Positions 25,601 to 37,600 of a stretch of 64,000 nucleotides of DNA are shown one piece after another (positions within the stretch are counted from its first letter, which is position 1; every line of letters begins with the position of its first letter). The notes beneath the pieces are model-generated. The model was not told the DNA's origin and searched no databases. It saw nothing but the letters and a program-made list of their open reading frames with translations. The stretch is from Dendrobium chrysotoxum (Eukaryota; Streptophyta; Magnoliopsida; Asparagales; Orchidaceae), in contig CM034300.1 of the NCBI GenBank assembly GCA_019925795.1, positions 77,709,360-77,773,359 on the forward strand, given 5' to 3'. The translations under genes and the position numbers were made by a program.

Positions 25601-28600
25601 AGCCGGCTAGAGCCCTCTCAACCTTGGTAAAACTAAAATCAGTAAAACATAACATAACCCTAACCCTAGGGTAAACAAACTACTTAAAACATACAAAATA
25701 TAGTAAATCCCAAAACAACACTCCCCAACCTTGACTGGTCCAGGAGGGACCGATCTATCATTTTTTAATAATTATTATTTTTTACTTTACGAAGAGCTTC
25801 GAGACTTGTTTAACTTCTAAGGGTGTAGAAAAATACCCAAAGAATTGGCCCAATCTGAACTAAACAAACTTTTGGGTCAATTCATAAAAATAATACAATG
25901 GGTTGATTAGTCGGCTAGTATAAAAAATAAAAAATTAGTTCAAACCTAAGCCAAAAGGTATGTGACAATTTTTTTTTAAAAAAATTCATTGAAAGATTCA
26001 AAGACTCAAATGTATCCTTAAATATGTAATTTGGACATGATTTAATGAGATGTTTGTACATTATTCTATATGGTTGCATGCAAATTGCTTAAAACATAAA
26101 TTTTTACAATTATATACTATAAGCTAATTTTGGATCCATTTGAGGCGACCACAACACTTTGTAAAGGAGGTTGACTAATGTGGAAAAGTCAACTATTTTG
26201 AAAGTTGCTATAAGTATTATAAATATTATCTTTTAGAAAATCATGCAGAAAAGTGGAGGGTTGCGTTAGGTAATCGACAGCCAGCGTAAAACTTGTCGAA
26301 TAATAATGACATGAATCATTTAAGAAATTGTGTTAATGCTAGGGCGTCCCCTGGAAGCGACGCGTTGTATGGCCTGAATACAGCGACAAGTGTGCAAGGG
26401 CCGCTGCACCGCCGCCCGGGTGCAGTGTTAAATAGGCAAGGGTTACCACATCAAGGACGGATGTGGGCAAAGAAGCTAGTCCATGAAACTAAAATTAGGA
26501 TAGGAACTTGGAATATAGGTTCCCTTACAGGAAAATTAATGGAATTAATAGATATTATGATTCATAGGAAGATAAATATTCTGTGCATTCAGGAAACTAA
26601 ATGGGTTGGAGAGAAGGCTAAGGAGATTGATAGTTTAGGATTTAAACTTTGGTATTCGGGTAGGAGTCGTACTAGAAATGGTGTAGGTGTGATTTTAGAT
26701 AAGAGTTTGAAGGATAATGTTATAAATATTAATAGAATTGGAGATAGAATTATAGCTTTAAAGATTTTTGTTGATGCTAAGATTGTTAACATTATAAGTG
26801 CTTATGCTCCTCAAGTGGGTTTGGATATGGATTCAAAATTAAAATTTTGGAATGACTTAGAAGAATTAATACAAAAGATACCTCTTGAAGAAAGAGTTTT
26901 TATTGGAGGAGATTTAAATGGACATGTTGGTAGAGAGGTAGATGATTTTAAAAGCATTCATGGTGGCCATGAGTTTGGAACGACAAATGAAGGTGGTAAG
27001 TCCATATTAGATTTTTGTTTAGCTTATGATTTTTTAATTGCTAATACATTATTTAAGAAAAGGAATGAGCATCTCATTACTTATAAAAATGGATATAGTA
27101 CAACTCAGATTGATTATTTTCTTATAAGGAAATTAGATCGTTTAGATTGCAAAGATTGTAAAGTTATTCCGAGTGAAAACTTATGTACCCAACATCGTTT
27201 ATTAGTTTTGGACTTGAAGATAATGGGGAAGAAATTAAAAAATAAAGTAAAACGTTTTCCTAGGATTAGATGGGGGCATTTAAAGAATATTAACAAAAAT
27301 ATTTTTGAGAGTAAGATTTTAGATCTTAAGATTTTGTCTGTGCATGAGGATGCTAATGTTATGTGGGAAAAAGTGGCTAGTAATATTAAGAATATTGCAA
27401 AAGATGTGCTTGGAGTTTCAAAGGGAAAAGCTCCTAATAGTAAAAATAGTTGGTAGTGGAATCCAAATGTGTAAGAAAAGATTAAAAATAAGAAGATTTG
27501 TTATAAAAATTGGTTTAATTGTATAAATTCTGATAATTGGAAATTATATAAAGAGGCACGTAAGGAATCTAAGAAAGTAATATGTGATGCAAATAGTTTA
27601 GCTTTTAGTGATTTATATAATAGATTAGATACTAAGGAGGGAGAAAGATATATGTATAAGCTAGCCAAACAAAGAGATAGGAGTAGTAAGGATTTAGTTC
27701 AAGTGAAGTGTATTAAGGATGAAGATCAAAAAGTACTTTTTTTAGAAGATGATATTCAACAAAGGTGGATGAGATATTTTGCTAAACTTTTTAATGAAGA
27801 ATGTGAAAATAAAATTGACTGTAGTGATCTTAGCACCTTAAATGAAAATAAAGATTTCTGTTTTTATCGGCGTATTAGTAAAACCGAAGTTAGAGAGGCT
27901 TTAAAGAAAATGAAGGGTGGAAAAGCTGTTGGACCTGATGATATTCCAATAGAGGTGTGGAAATGCTTAGGAGATGAAGGAATTTCTTGGCTTACTAAAC
28001 TTTTTAATACTGTTTTGAAGACTAAAAAGATACCAGATGAGTGGAGAATGAGTGTGTTAATCCCTATTTTTAAGAATAAAGGTGATGCACAAGATTGTGC
28101 GAATTATAGAGGAATTAAGTTAATGTGTCATACTTTAAAACTATGGGAACGAGTTATGGAGCATAGGTTGCGGCGTGATACTAATGTTTCTCAAAATCAA
28201 TTTGGATTTATGCCGGGTAGGTCTACTATGGAAGCCATACATTTATTAAGAGGTTTGATGGAGAAATATAGAGAGAATAAGGAGGATTTACATATGATAT
28301 TTATTGATTTAGAAAAAGCATATGATAAAGTTCCAAGAGAAGTGCTATGGAGAGTTCTTGAAAAGAAAGAAGTTAATAACGCTTATATTCAAATCATTAA
28401 AGATATGTATGCAGGAGCTATTACTTGTGTTCAAACACAAGGTGGTTTGACCAAGTATTTTCCTATTTCGGTTGGATTACACCAAGGATCAGCCTTAAGC
28501 CCATATCTTTTTGCTTTAGTCATCGATGTTCTCACTAGACATTTGCAAGAGGATGTACCTTGGTGTATGCTTTTTGCTGATGATATTCTTCTTGTTGATA

Positions 28601-31600
28601 AGACTAGAGAGGGAGTTGAAGGTAAACTAGAATTGTGGAGGTCAACCTTAGAGTCTAAAGGTTTTCGCTTGAGTAGATCTAAAACGGAATATATGAAGTG
28701 TAATTTTAGTAATAATAGACCTAGTGAGGGCATTGTGACTTTGGCCGATCAAGTCATTAATAAGAGTACACGTTTTAGATATCTTGGATCTATTGTTCAG
28801 AGTGATGGTGATATAGATGGGGATATTATCAGCAGAATCCAAGTTGGATGGTTGAAGTGGAGGAATGCATCGGGCTTATTGTGTGATAGAAAAGTACCCC
28901 TCAAACTTAAGGGAAAATTCTATAAGATGGTGGTGAGACCTGCAATGCTTTATGGTGCTGAATGTTGGCCATTAAAAGAGAAGCATAATTCTAAGTTAAG
29001 TGTTGCAGAGATGAGGATGCTCAGGTGGATGAGTGGCTTTACCCTTAGAGATAGGATACGAAATGAGCATATTCGTGAAAAGGTTGGAGTAGCTCCAGTG
29101 GAAGATAAGATTAGAGAGAGTCGCCTTAGATGGTTTGGTCACGTAAAACGGCGGCCTCCCGGTGACCCGGTTAGGAAAGTAGAGGTCTTAGATTTGACTT
29201 ATGTTAAGAAAGGTAGAGGTAGACCTAAAAAGACTTGGTTAGAAAATATTAGAAATGATCTTTCTTTATTAGATTTAAACGAGAATTTGACTTTTAATAG
29301 GACACAATGGAGAAAAAGGATTCATGTAGCCGACCCCACGTAGTGGGATAAAGGCTTGATGTTGTTGTTGTTGTTGTAGAAAATCATGCAGAAAGTTTCT
29401 TACAACTACTATATACTCTAGGTCTGTTTGCGGCAGCCTTCTCACTACATACCTTCTAGACAACTGCCATACATCTATTTGGTTATTACTTTCTTGCTGC
29501 TTTTCAGCAATGTTTGTGGTGGGAAGCTCCTTTTGAGCATCCAATATACTAGTGTGATAGTGGTGAGAAAGTTGCTTCCCATTTTATTAAAAAAAAATCC
29601 ACAACATTTTCAAAAAAATTACTCTCCAAACAAAAAATTTAATAACCACCATTTCAAAAAGCAGCAACAACCCTAAACGGACTCTCTTAACCTATCTAGT
29701 TGTAAAAACAACTTCTTTCTACAAAAGTTTTTTTAAAAATAATAAAAAAGTAGTAGCCAAGTAAAAGTGTGTTAGCAATCTAAAAAACAAACTAATCTGC
29801 TCAAAATAGGCTCTCAATTTAATTAAGTTTTAGTTACTATGTTGTTATATTAGTATTGAAATTAAATTGTTAAGATTAATTAACTTTGTTGAGGCTATAA
29901 ACAAAAGTTGAAGAATTCTTTTTTGAAAGATACAAATCTGACAAAAGTTAAACCATAAGTGCAAATTGGAGAAGAAATGAACCAAAATAAAACTAAAAAA
30001 TTGGCTTGATTCTAATTTAGTTTGGAATCCAAAAAATGGTGCCATGAAGCAACAATTCTAACTTGAACTAATCGAACCCAAATTAAGTTTTGCCCTCAAA
30101 ACTTCCTGACGGGTTTAGCTAATCCACGTCAATGTAACCGGTTTTCTTTATTTTTTAACCAGGCTTGATGGGAATTTTCATTTAGAAGGTTCAACCAAAT
30201 GAACATTGAGTTATAATTTATGGTTCAAAAAGTCAAAAACTAGTAGGTCAGCTCTGATTTTGTCATTATCCCACACAAACCAAGATTCTTCATATTGCCA
30301 TAGCTATCCCCAGCCTATCCATTTTCATATTATACATTCAAATACTCTCACCTTGTCACTCTCTTGTTGGCAAGATTTTTCCATCATTTACCACCTATGT
30401 ATAACTATCTCTCCCTTTCTCCTCTTCAGTCTTTCTTAGCATTCCTACCAAAGCCCTGGCATCTCATACGACCCTCTTTTTTGCTTTTATGATCTAGTCA
30501 ATGATCTCATCACTGTTGTTATTCAAATGAAGAGAGAAGGATGAGAATTGGAGTGGTAAAAGAGAGAGAAAAGAAAGGAATAATCAAACCTAACAAAGAG
30601 AAGGTGGCAATTTCTTTCCTCAGAAAAAAAAAAACTGTTCCATGTCTGCAATGTCGGGCATAGGAGACATGTTGCAAAGCACAAAGATAGAGTGGCATCA
30701 ATGACAACTGATATTTTCAGTGGCCATCAAAGCAGCTACAATAGAGGGAAGACAGGGTGGAATGCCGTTGGCAGTGATGAGGCTTTCCCTATGCATCAAG
30801 GGTAGGAAAAGAAAACATGACAGAAATCAAACCAGATATATCAATCGGCATATGCTGCCCACGGTTGAAAGGCAGCAATGAACTAAGAGAATGGCGCATT
30901 TAGTTACCACAAGGCAAGATAGGAAAAACAGCCAAGAAAGTGCTCTAAAATCCAGATGAACGGAAGAATACCAACTTCATTTACCCTACAAGTATAATAG
31001 ATGCCCAAAGTAAACCACAAGGAAAATCCCAATATAAAAATGAAAATATTATCTCAAGTTGTCCCACATATCTAAAAATTGTTAGCCACAATAAATATGA
31101 AAAGTTATCATATTCTAAAACAAGCATGCCCACGTGGAAAGTCTTCCCAATTTAAGGCTATGCCAGAAGAGAGAGGTGTATCTTTGACAGGTAAAACCAC
31201 AAAACTATATCAAAGCAGCTTCTAAGGAAATAAGGTCCTTAAGGAAGCTAATAAGGTGAACCTGAATATCTTAAATACCCCTGGTACAGCCGTACAGCAC
31301 AAATGAAAAGTGCAGACTAAGTATAGAAATCAAGATATGAAAAAGCTTTTTTTCATAAAAATGCCTTGAAAATCATAAACCGCCACTCTAAAAAATACAC
31401 CCTGTAAAAAAAAAAGCTGGAACTAATAAATGTTATGGTATATTTGTTGTTCGTTATTTGAATCATGATATAACAATTTTTCTGATTGGAGGGTGAAAGG
31501 GGATAAAGATGTAATAAGAACAATGCACATGCATCGACTCACCTGGTGCCCTGCAAATGCTTTTACTGGGCGTCCCTCCCCTATCTTGCAGACATAAATC

Positions 31601-34600
31601 ATGTTATCGGTGGAACATGTTGCAAAAGAAACATTATTTCTCCAATCAACATCAAGAGCAGGAGCTGGAAAGAAATATGAATTTGGAAACGATTAGCACA
31701 ATACTTTTTATTTTCTGAAAAATAAACTTCATAAACATTTTCTACTGTAGCAATATTTAGGCACCTGAATGAAATTCAAACTGTTGCCTGCACTCCCATG
31801 TCCTTGTATCCCACACAATAGCAGTTTTATCAACACTTCCGCTGAGAAGAAAATCACCTTTCTTATTCCATTTCAACGAAAATATTGGACCTTTATGCTT
31901 TGCTAAAGTATTCTTTAGCTCCCCTATGATCAAGTTATTCACAAAAGATATTTTAATAACAAGACAATCAAATGTTAAAACAAAACCACGTATAAAGATT
32001 AAAACAAAACCACGTAACGTAATAAAACTAAGAAAACAACATTTGTGCCACCATTACATTTCAAATGAAAAGCAAATGGTAACAAGCATCATCATGCACT
32101 GAAAGCACAAGGATATCTGAAAAAAAAGGTTTATGATTATGATTCATTAAACAAAGAATTACTACCAATGAAGAGATTTCTAACACTCCAGTTACAAAAA
32201 ATGCAAGAACATCACCAAAAATAGCAACAGTGGCACGAAATAAACAAACTTTCTCAAAAATATAACAAAAAAACTATTCCAATGATGTATTTCATGGATA
32301 AAAATCTCATTCTTGCACATCTTACCATCCTTGCTCCAAATTCTTGCTTGTCCATCATAAGATCCGGTTGCAAGCAATGTTCCTTCACCCTACAAAACAT
32401 GGCATAATGCTAGATTAGCATTCAGTTAACATAATAAACTTAAACCTCCAGATGCTGCAACCGTATCTTTATGACTAGTGTGATAAGAGACTTTTAGAGA
32501 GAGATAGAGAGAGAGCTCGGACGTGGGTGGGGGAAGTCAAAGGTATGTTGCTAAAATATATGCTCAACAAACAAGCAACTCTTACATTCCAGTCTAGCGT
32601 GGTTACGTCTTTGCTTTTCTCATTTGTTCTACCCTTGAAATGTTTCAAAACATGCACTTGAGGAGGTAGCATATTAGAGCCACATGGACCATCAGGAATG
32701 GTCCAAATGCGTGCTGTTGAGTCCCCAGACCTGTCGATTGAACATTTAAATATAATTCTCAAAAATGAATAAAAACCATGAGCCCTCAAAGGCACAAATG
32801 CAAATAAAATCATATAATCCAGAAATGGAAACACCCATTTTATGTAAGCATGTAAAATTGAGTGGAAAGCAAAGTTTTAAAAACCAGACAAGATGGTCCA
32901 ATCAATTCAACCGTTAATCAATCTCCTGACCAGTTCTGTCCACATTCAAAACCATTTTTGTACATAACTAGCTTGAATCAAGCAAAATAAGCAGTTGAAC
33001 AGGTGAACTAGTTGCGGTTACAATGAACTGCCCAATTCATATTTTGATCAATTTAGTTTTTATTTTAGAGCACTTTTATAGGTATTAAATAATACAACAA
33101 CAACAATAATATCAAGCCTTTATCCCACTACGTGAGGTCGGCTACAAGAATCTTTTTTCTCCATTTTGTCCTATTAAGAGTAAAATTCTCATGTAAATCT
33201 AATAAAGAAAGGTTATTTCTAATATTTTCTAACCAAATTTTTTTAGACCCACCTCTACCTTTCTAAACAAAAGCCAAATCTAATACATCTACTCTCCTGA
33301 CCAGGTCATCGGAAGGCCGCCGTTTTATGTGATCAAGCCAAGACGACTCTCTCTAATCTTATCTGCCATTGGAGCTACTCCAACCTTTTCACGTATATGC
33401 TCGTTTCATATCCTGTCTTTAAGAGTAAAGCCACTCACAACCATCTTATAAAATTTTCTCTTTAGTTTGAGTGGTACTTTTCTATCACACAACAAACCCG
33501 AAGCATTCCTCCACTTCAACCATCCAACATGAATTCTACTAGTAATATCCTCATCTATTTCATCTACACCCGAATCAAATTGGCCGCTTTATATCTTTCC
33601 CAATTTTTAATGTTTTTACATCTACACAGTTTTTGCAACAAAGCTTCTTATTTTTTATTGTTATTGCACAATTTGATTCCATCATCAATTATTTTAACTA
33701 TTAGAAGTTTTTCCCTTTGATACTCAAAACACATCATTTGTAACATTCTTAATATCACTAGTTATTTTTTCCCACATAACATTAACTTCCAAAATCTTAA
33801 GATATAAAATCTTACTCTAATAATATTTTTTAAATGCCCTCATCTAATCCTAGAATAATATTTTACTTTATTTTTCATATTTTGTTCATTCATCTTAAAG
33901 TCTAAAACTAATAAGCGATGTTGGGTTCACAGTACAAAAACTTTCACTCGCAATAACTTTACAATCTTTATAATCTAAACGATCTATTTTTCTTATAAGA
34001 AAATAATAAATCTGAATTTTACTATATCGATTCTTATAAGTGATGAGATGTTCATCCCTTTTTTTAAATGAGATATTAGCAATTACAAAAATATAAACTA
34101 GAGCAAAATCTAATATGATCTTACCACCTTCATTAGTCGCTCCAAACTCATAGCCACCATAAATATTTTTAAAATCATCTACCTCTCTACTAACATGTCC
34201 ATTTAAATCTCCTCCAATAAAAACTCTTTCTTCAAGAATTATCTTTTATGTTAATTCTTCTAAGTCATTCCAAAATTTTAATTTTGAACATATACTCAAA
34301 TCCACTTGAGAAGCATAAGCACTTATAATATTAATAATCTTATTATCAAAAATAATCTTTAAAGCTATAATTTTATCTCCAATTAATCTTTATAATATTA
34401 TCCATCAAACTCTTATCTATAATCACACTTACACCATTTCTAATACGACTCCTACCAGAATAGCATAGTTTAAATCCTAAACTATCAATCTCCTTAGCCT
34501 TCTCTCCAACCAATTTAGTTTCCTAAATGAATATAATATTTATCTCCTTATAATTCATAATATCTATTCATTTTATTAATTTTCCTATAAGGAAACCTAT

Positions 34601-37600
34601 ATTCCAAATTTCTATCCTAATTCTAGTTTCATGAACTAGTTTTTTTGCCCACATGTGTCCATTGTGGGAACCCTTGCTTATTTAAAACTACAACCGGGTG
34701 TCAATGCAGCGGCCCTTACACACTTCTCTCTTTATTCAGGCCATACAACTCGTCGCTTCTAAGGAACGCCCTAGCATTAACACAATGCATTAAAGGTTTC
34801 ATGTATCGCTGTATTCAGGCCATATATGTATAAAATAATATCTACTATAATTTGTAATATATTTATACAAATGGGTATCAAATAATATTTCTGATGAGGA
34901 CATCCGACAGTGGAGAGTTTATCAGAGAAGAGGCCGGAGATCTATGGCCATGATTACACCATTTTATTTCTGAGCTATTATTTATATTTGATTTTTTTAT
35001 TATATCTTTTTTGATTTTACCCTCACTTGAGGGAGTAGGTTCATATGACCCCAGGGGGCATTTTTTTCTTTTGGATTTACTATTGTATTTTGGCTATTTA
35101 TAGCCCCCTCCTCTTCTTTGGAGGGGATGATGAATATTATTATGAAAATTTCCTGCACTTGTGTCTTGGAGAGTTGAGAGAGCTTTCGTGAGAGTTTGAA
35201 GTCCCTAGGTGAGGACAACGTACTACCCATCGGCTGCTGGAAACATTCGGGCTCGTGGTCCATCTCCTCAACCATCGTCTCCTACTTATTTCTCCTAGTC
35301 GCCACCTCCTCCACCCTCCAAGCTACCGGCCACCACCTGCCTAGGCCTTAGCCGATCCCTCTCCCATCCCCAACCCTAGCCGCCACCTCTCCTCACCCTC
35401 TATTCCCTTGGCCGAAATTTCATACCCAAGCCCAAGGTCCACCCACCCAACCGCCAGCCTCAACTCCCTCCCTAAAGCTGCCGGCCATCCTCCTCCTTCC
35501 CCTTGGAACCAAAATTCAAACTAGCATTCACTACTAGCCAAATTTATCCAATGGTTAATTTGGAAGGTTCTTTAATTCAAATTTGAAAGTTTTTGAATTT
35601 GAAATTCCTTGTTAATTAAGATGAGTTATTTTTTGAAATCCCTCCGATCAAACCTATTTGAATTGATCAGTAAATTAGAGAGATATTTGATTTAAAATCT
35701 CTTTCCTAATTTAATTTGCTTAGATTGGAAACTCAATCAAACCAATTAATTCCCTCAAATCTACATTAAATCATGTGGACCCCTCCCCTTCCCCTCTTGG
35801 CCCCATTCTCTCTCCCTCTTTCATCTAATTATCAGTCTCATTAAAGCTCCCCAATCAACCCATCAATTCCCCATCTAAGTGCCCCCCCTCTCTCTTCCTT
35901 AAATTTTGGGGAAATTCAAATTCAAATTCCCCAATCACCTCCACCGTTTAAAGCAGGAATTAAATTCCATAATTTCAGATTGATTTCCCTCCTTTAATCA
36001 ACAAACAAAATTCTGAAAGTAAATTCTCCCCTTCTCTCCTCTATGGCTGGCCACTACCCCCACTCCTCTATTTTGAATTAATCTTTCTAACTCCCTCCTC
36101 CTGAACATCGATTACTACAGGATTTCCACCTCACAAAGGCTGCTGTCCCACATCCCACAACCAGCCAACTTGCTATCCAGAAATTTCAGCAAGGCCGCCC
36201 TGCTATCTGGAAGATTTCCCTTTGCTGTCCAGAAGCTCCAGCACCCCATAGTTTACTGTCCACTCACGAATGGCCGATCCGGAGCTTGATCACGGCTTCA
36301 TATTTGACGATCAAGAATTAATCGATATTCACCGATCTCCGTTCTTCGACATAGATCTTGAGAACGACCACTCCGTCAAATAATACGTGGAACGAATCCT
36401 ATTCTCCCTTGCAATCGCTATTGATCAATGACAACCTCCCGTTCAGTGGCAACTCTCTTCCGAATCCTGACAAAGGTGAACTCTCTCCCGAATCTTATTT
36501 CTTCTAAGTCTTCCTCAATTGTGGCATCATGAAGATTATGCAAGCTTTCTCTGCCTAACCAATTATTAAGAGTGTGAGTGAGGGATCTTAATAGTGACTA
36601 GTCTAACTGTTAACCTAGGAATTTCCTCTGAAAACCCCCACGTGATGCAAAGCTTGATTTGAATAGGTTATTTTGTGCTCCTAACAATTATCGTGTAATC
36701 AATTGCCTAAGCTAATCATCTCTTTATTGTTTTCAATCTTTCGTTTAAATCGTTAGAAGTTGAATAATTGTTCTTACTCTTCATCAAGCGTGGCATTTCA
36801 TAATTAAACATCAACCTACGCATATAGTTCTACATCAATTTCACTTTAATTTATTTTTACTTGCATATCTTTCTATTTGATACTAACTTCCTCTCATATT
36901 ATTCATTTTTTGAGCATCAAGTTTCTATAGGAATGGAAGATTTCAAAAAATACCTAAATTTTACTTATGGCTATGAATGAAAATATACCAACATAAATGT
37001 AGGTAGTGTTTAAATTTAAAATTATAGAATATATTTTTTGTACATGTTCTATATTTATAAAGTAATTTTCTTCAATTTTTGTCACATATTTGCATCCTTA
37101 ATATGCCGTTTAGGCAATATTAAAATAAATTTAGTATTTGTTATGTCGGTACAACCATAATTGCATCTTTAAACTTTGAACCTTTTCTTATTCGGCATGT
37201 CTGATCCAATTTTCAGAATCTTGGAGGAGAGCAACCAAAGGCAAAGGACCATAAAAATACCAAAACATGGCAATAAAGCATCAAGAAAAATGAGAGGAAA
37301 TAACATGTTCATTTAAGTAGGTTACTGATAGGAAACACTTGAAGATCTCAAGTGTTTCCTAAGGATCTAAGAAATCAGCGGAAAATCTCACCAAAACACA
37401 ATAAAATCTAAAAGAAACACAAGGATTTTCACTAATCAAGCAACAGCAATCAAACAAGATACAACGTTCTTCAATTCGAGAGGAAGAACAACTCTCCTAA
37501 TCTCCGGCAACGCCAAGAGCCCAAGCAAGAAACCCTAGATCTCAAAAATGTATTCAAATTCAAGATCCCCCTCCTTTTCCCCCCATCCTCCTAATTAACC

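Larger units (their letters stand above)
22373..26251. other. HOS15 intron 9, part downstream of the LINE
   Basis: Apart from the CT run, MITE candidate, tandem duplication and LTR-like fragment listed separately, this stretch is very AT-rich. At 24100-25300 it is mainly poly-A, poly-T and TA-rich low-complexity sequence. I see no coding region. Confidence 0.5.
26252..29376 (+). mobile_element. near-intact RTE-type LINE with perfect 18-bp target duplication
   Basis: The 18-bp sequence TAGAAAATCATGCAGAAA occurs at 26234-26251 and again at 29377-29394, exactly flanking the element. Inside are one endonuclease-reverse transcriptase frame broken by two stop codons and a short 3' end finishing with GGGATAAAGGCTTGAT and five TTG repeats instead of poly-A. 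A single long ORF, about 3.1 kb total length and a short tandem-repeat tail are features of the RTE clade. It lies in HOS15 intron 9, antisense to the gene. The perfect duplication suggests a fairly recent insertion. At least four other pieces of this family lie in the window. Confidence 0.92.

Noticed and set aside
25655..25675. Telomere-like AACCCTAACCCTAGGG
   Set aside because: Only two units, inside an LTR-like fragment; no array.
27454..27474. LINE endonuclease and reverse transcriptase as two separate ORFs
   Set aside because: Both lie in one frame with no spacer other than two stops, and RTE elements normally have one ORF here.
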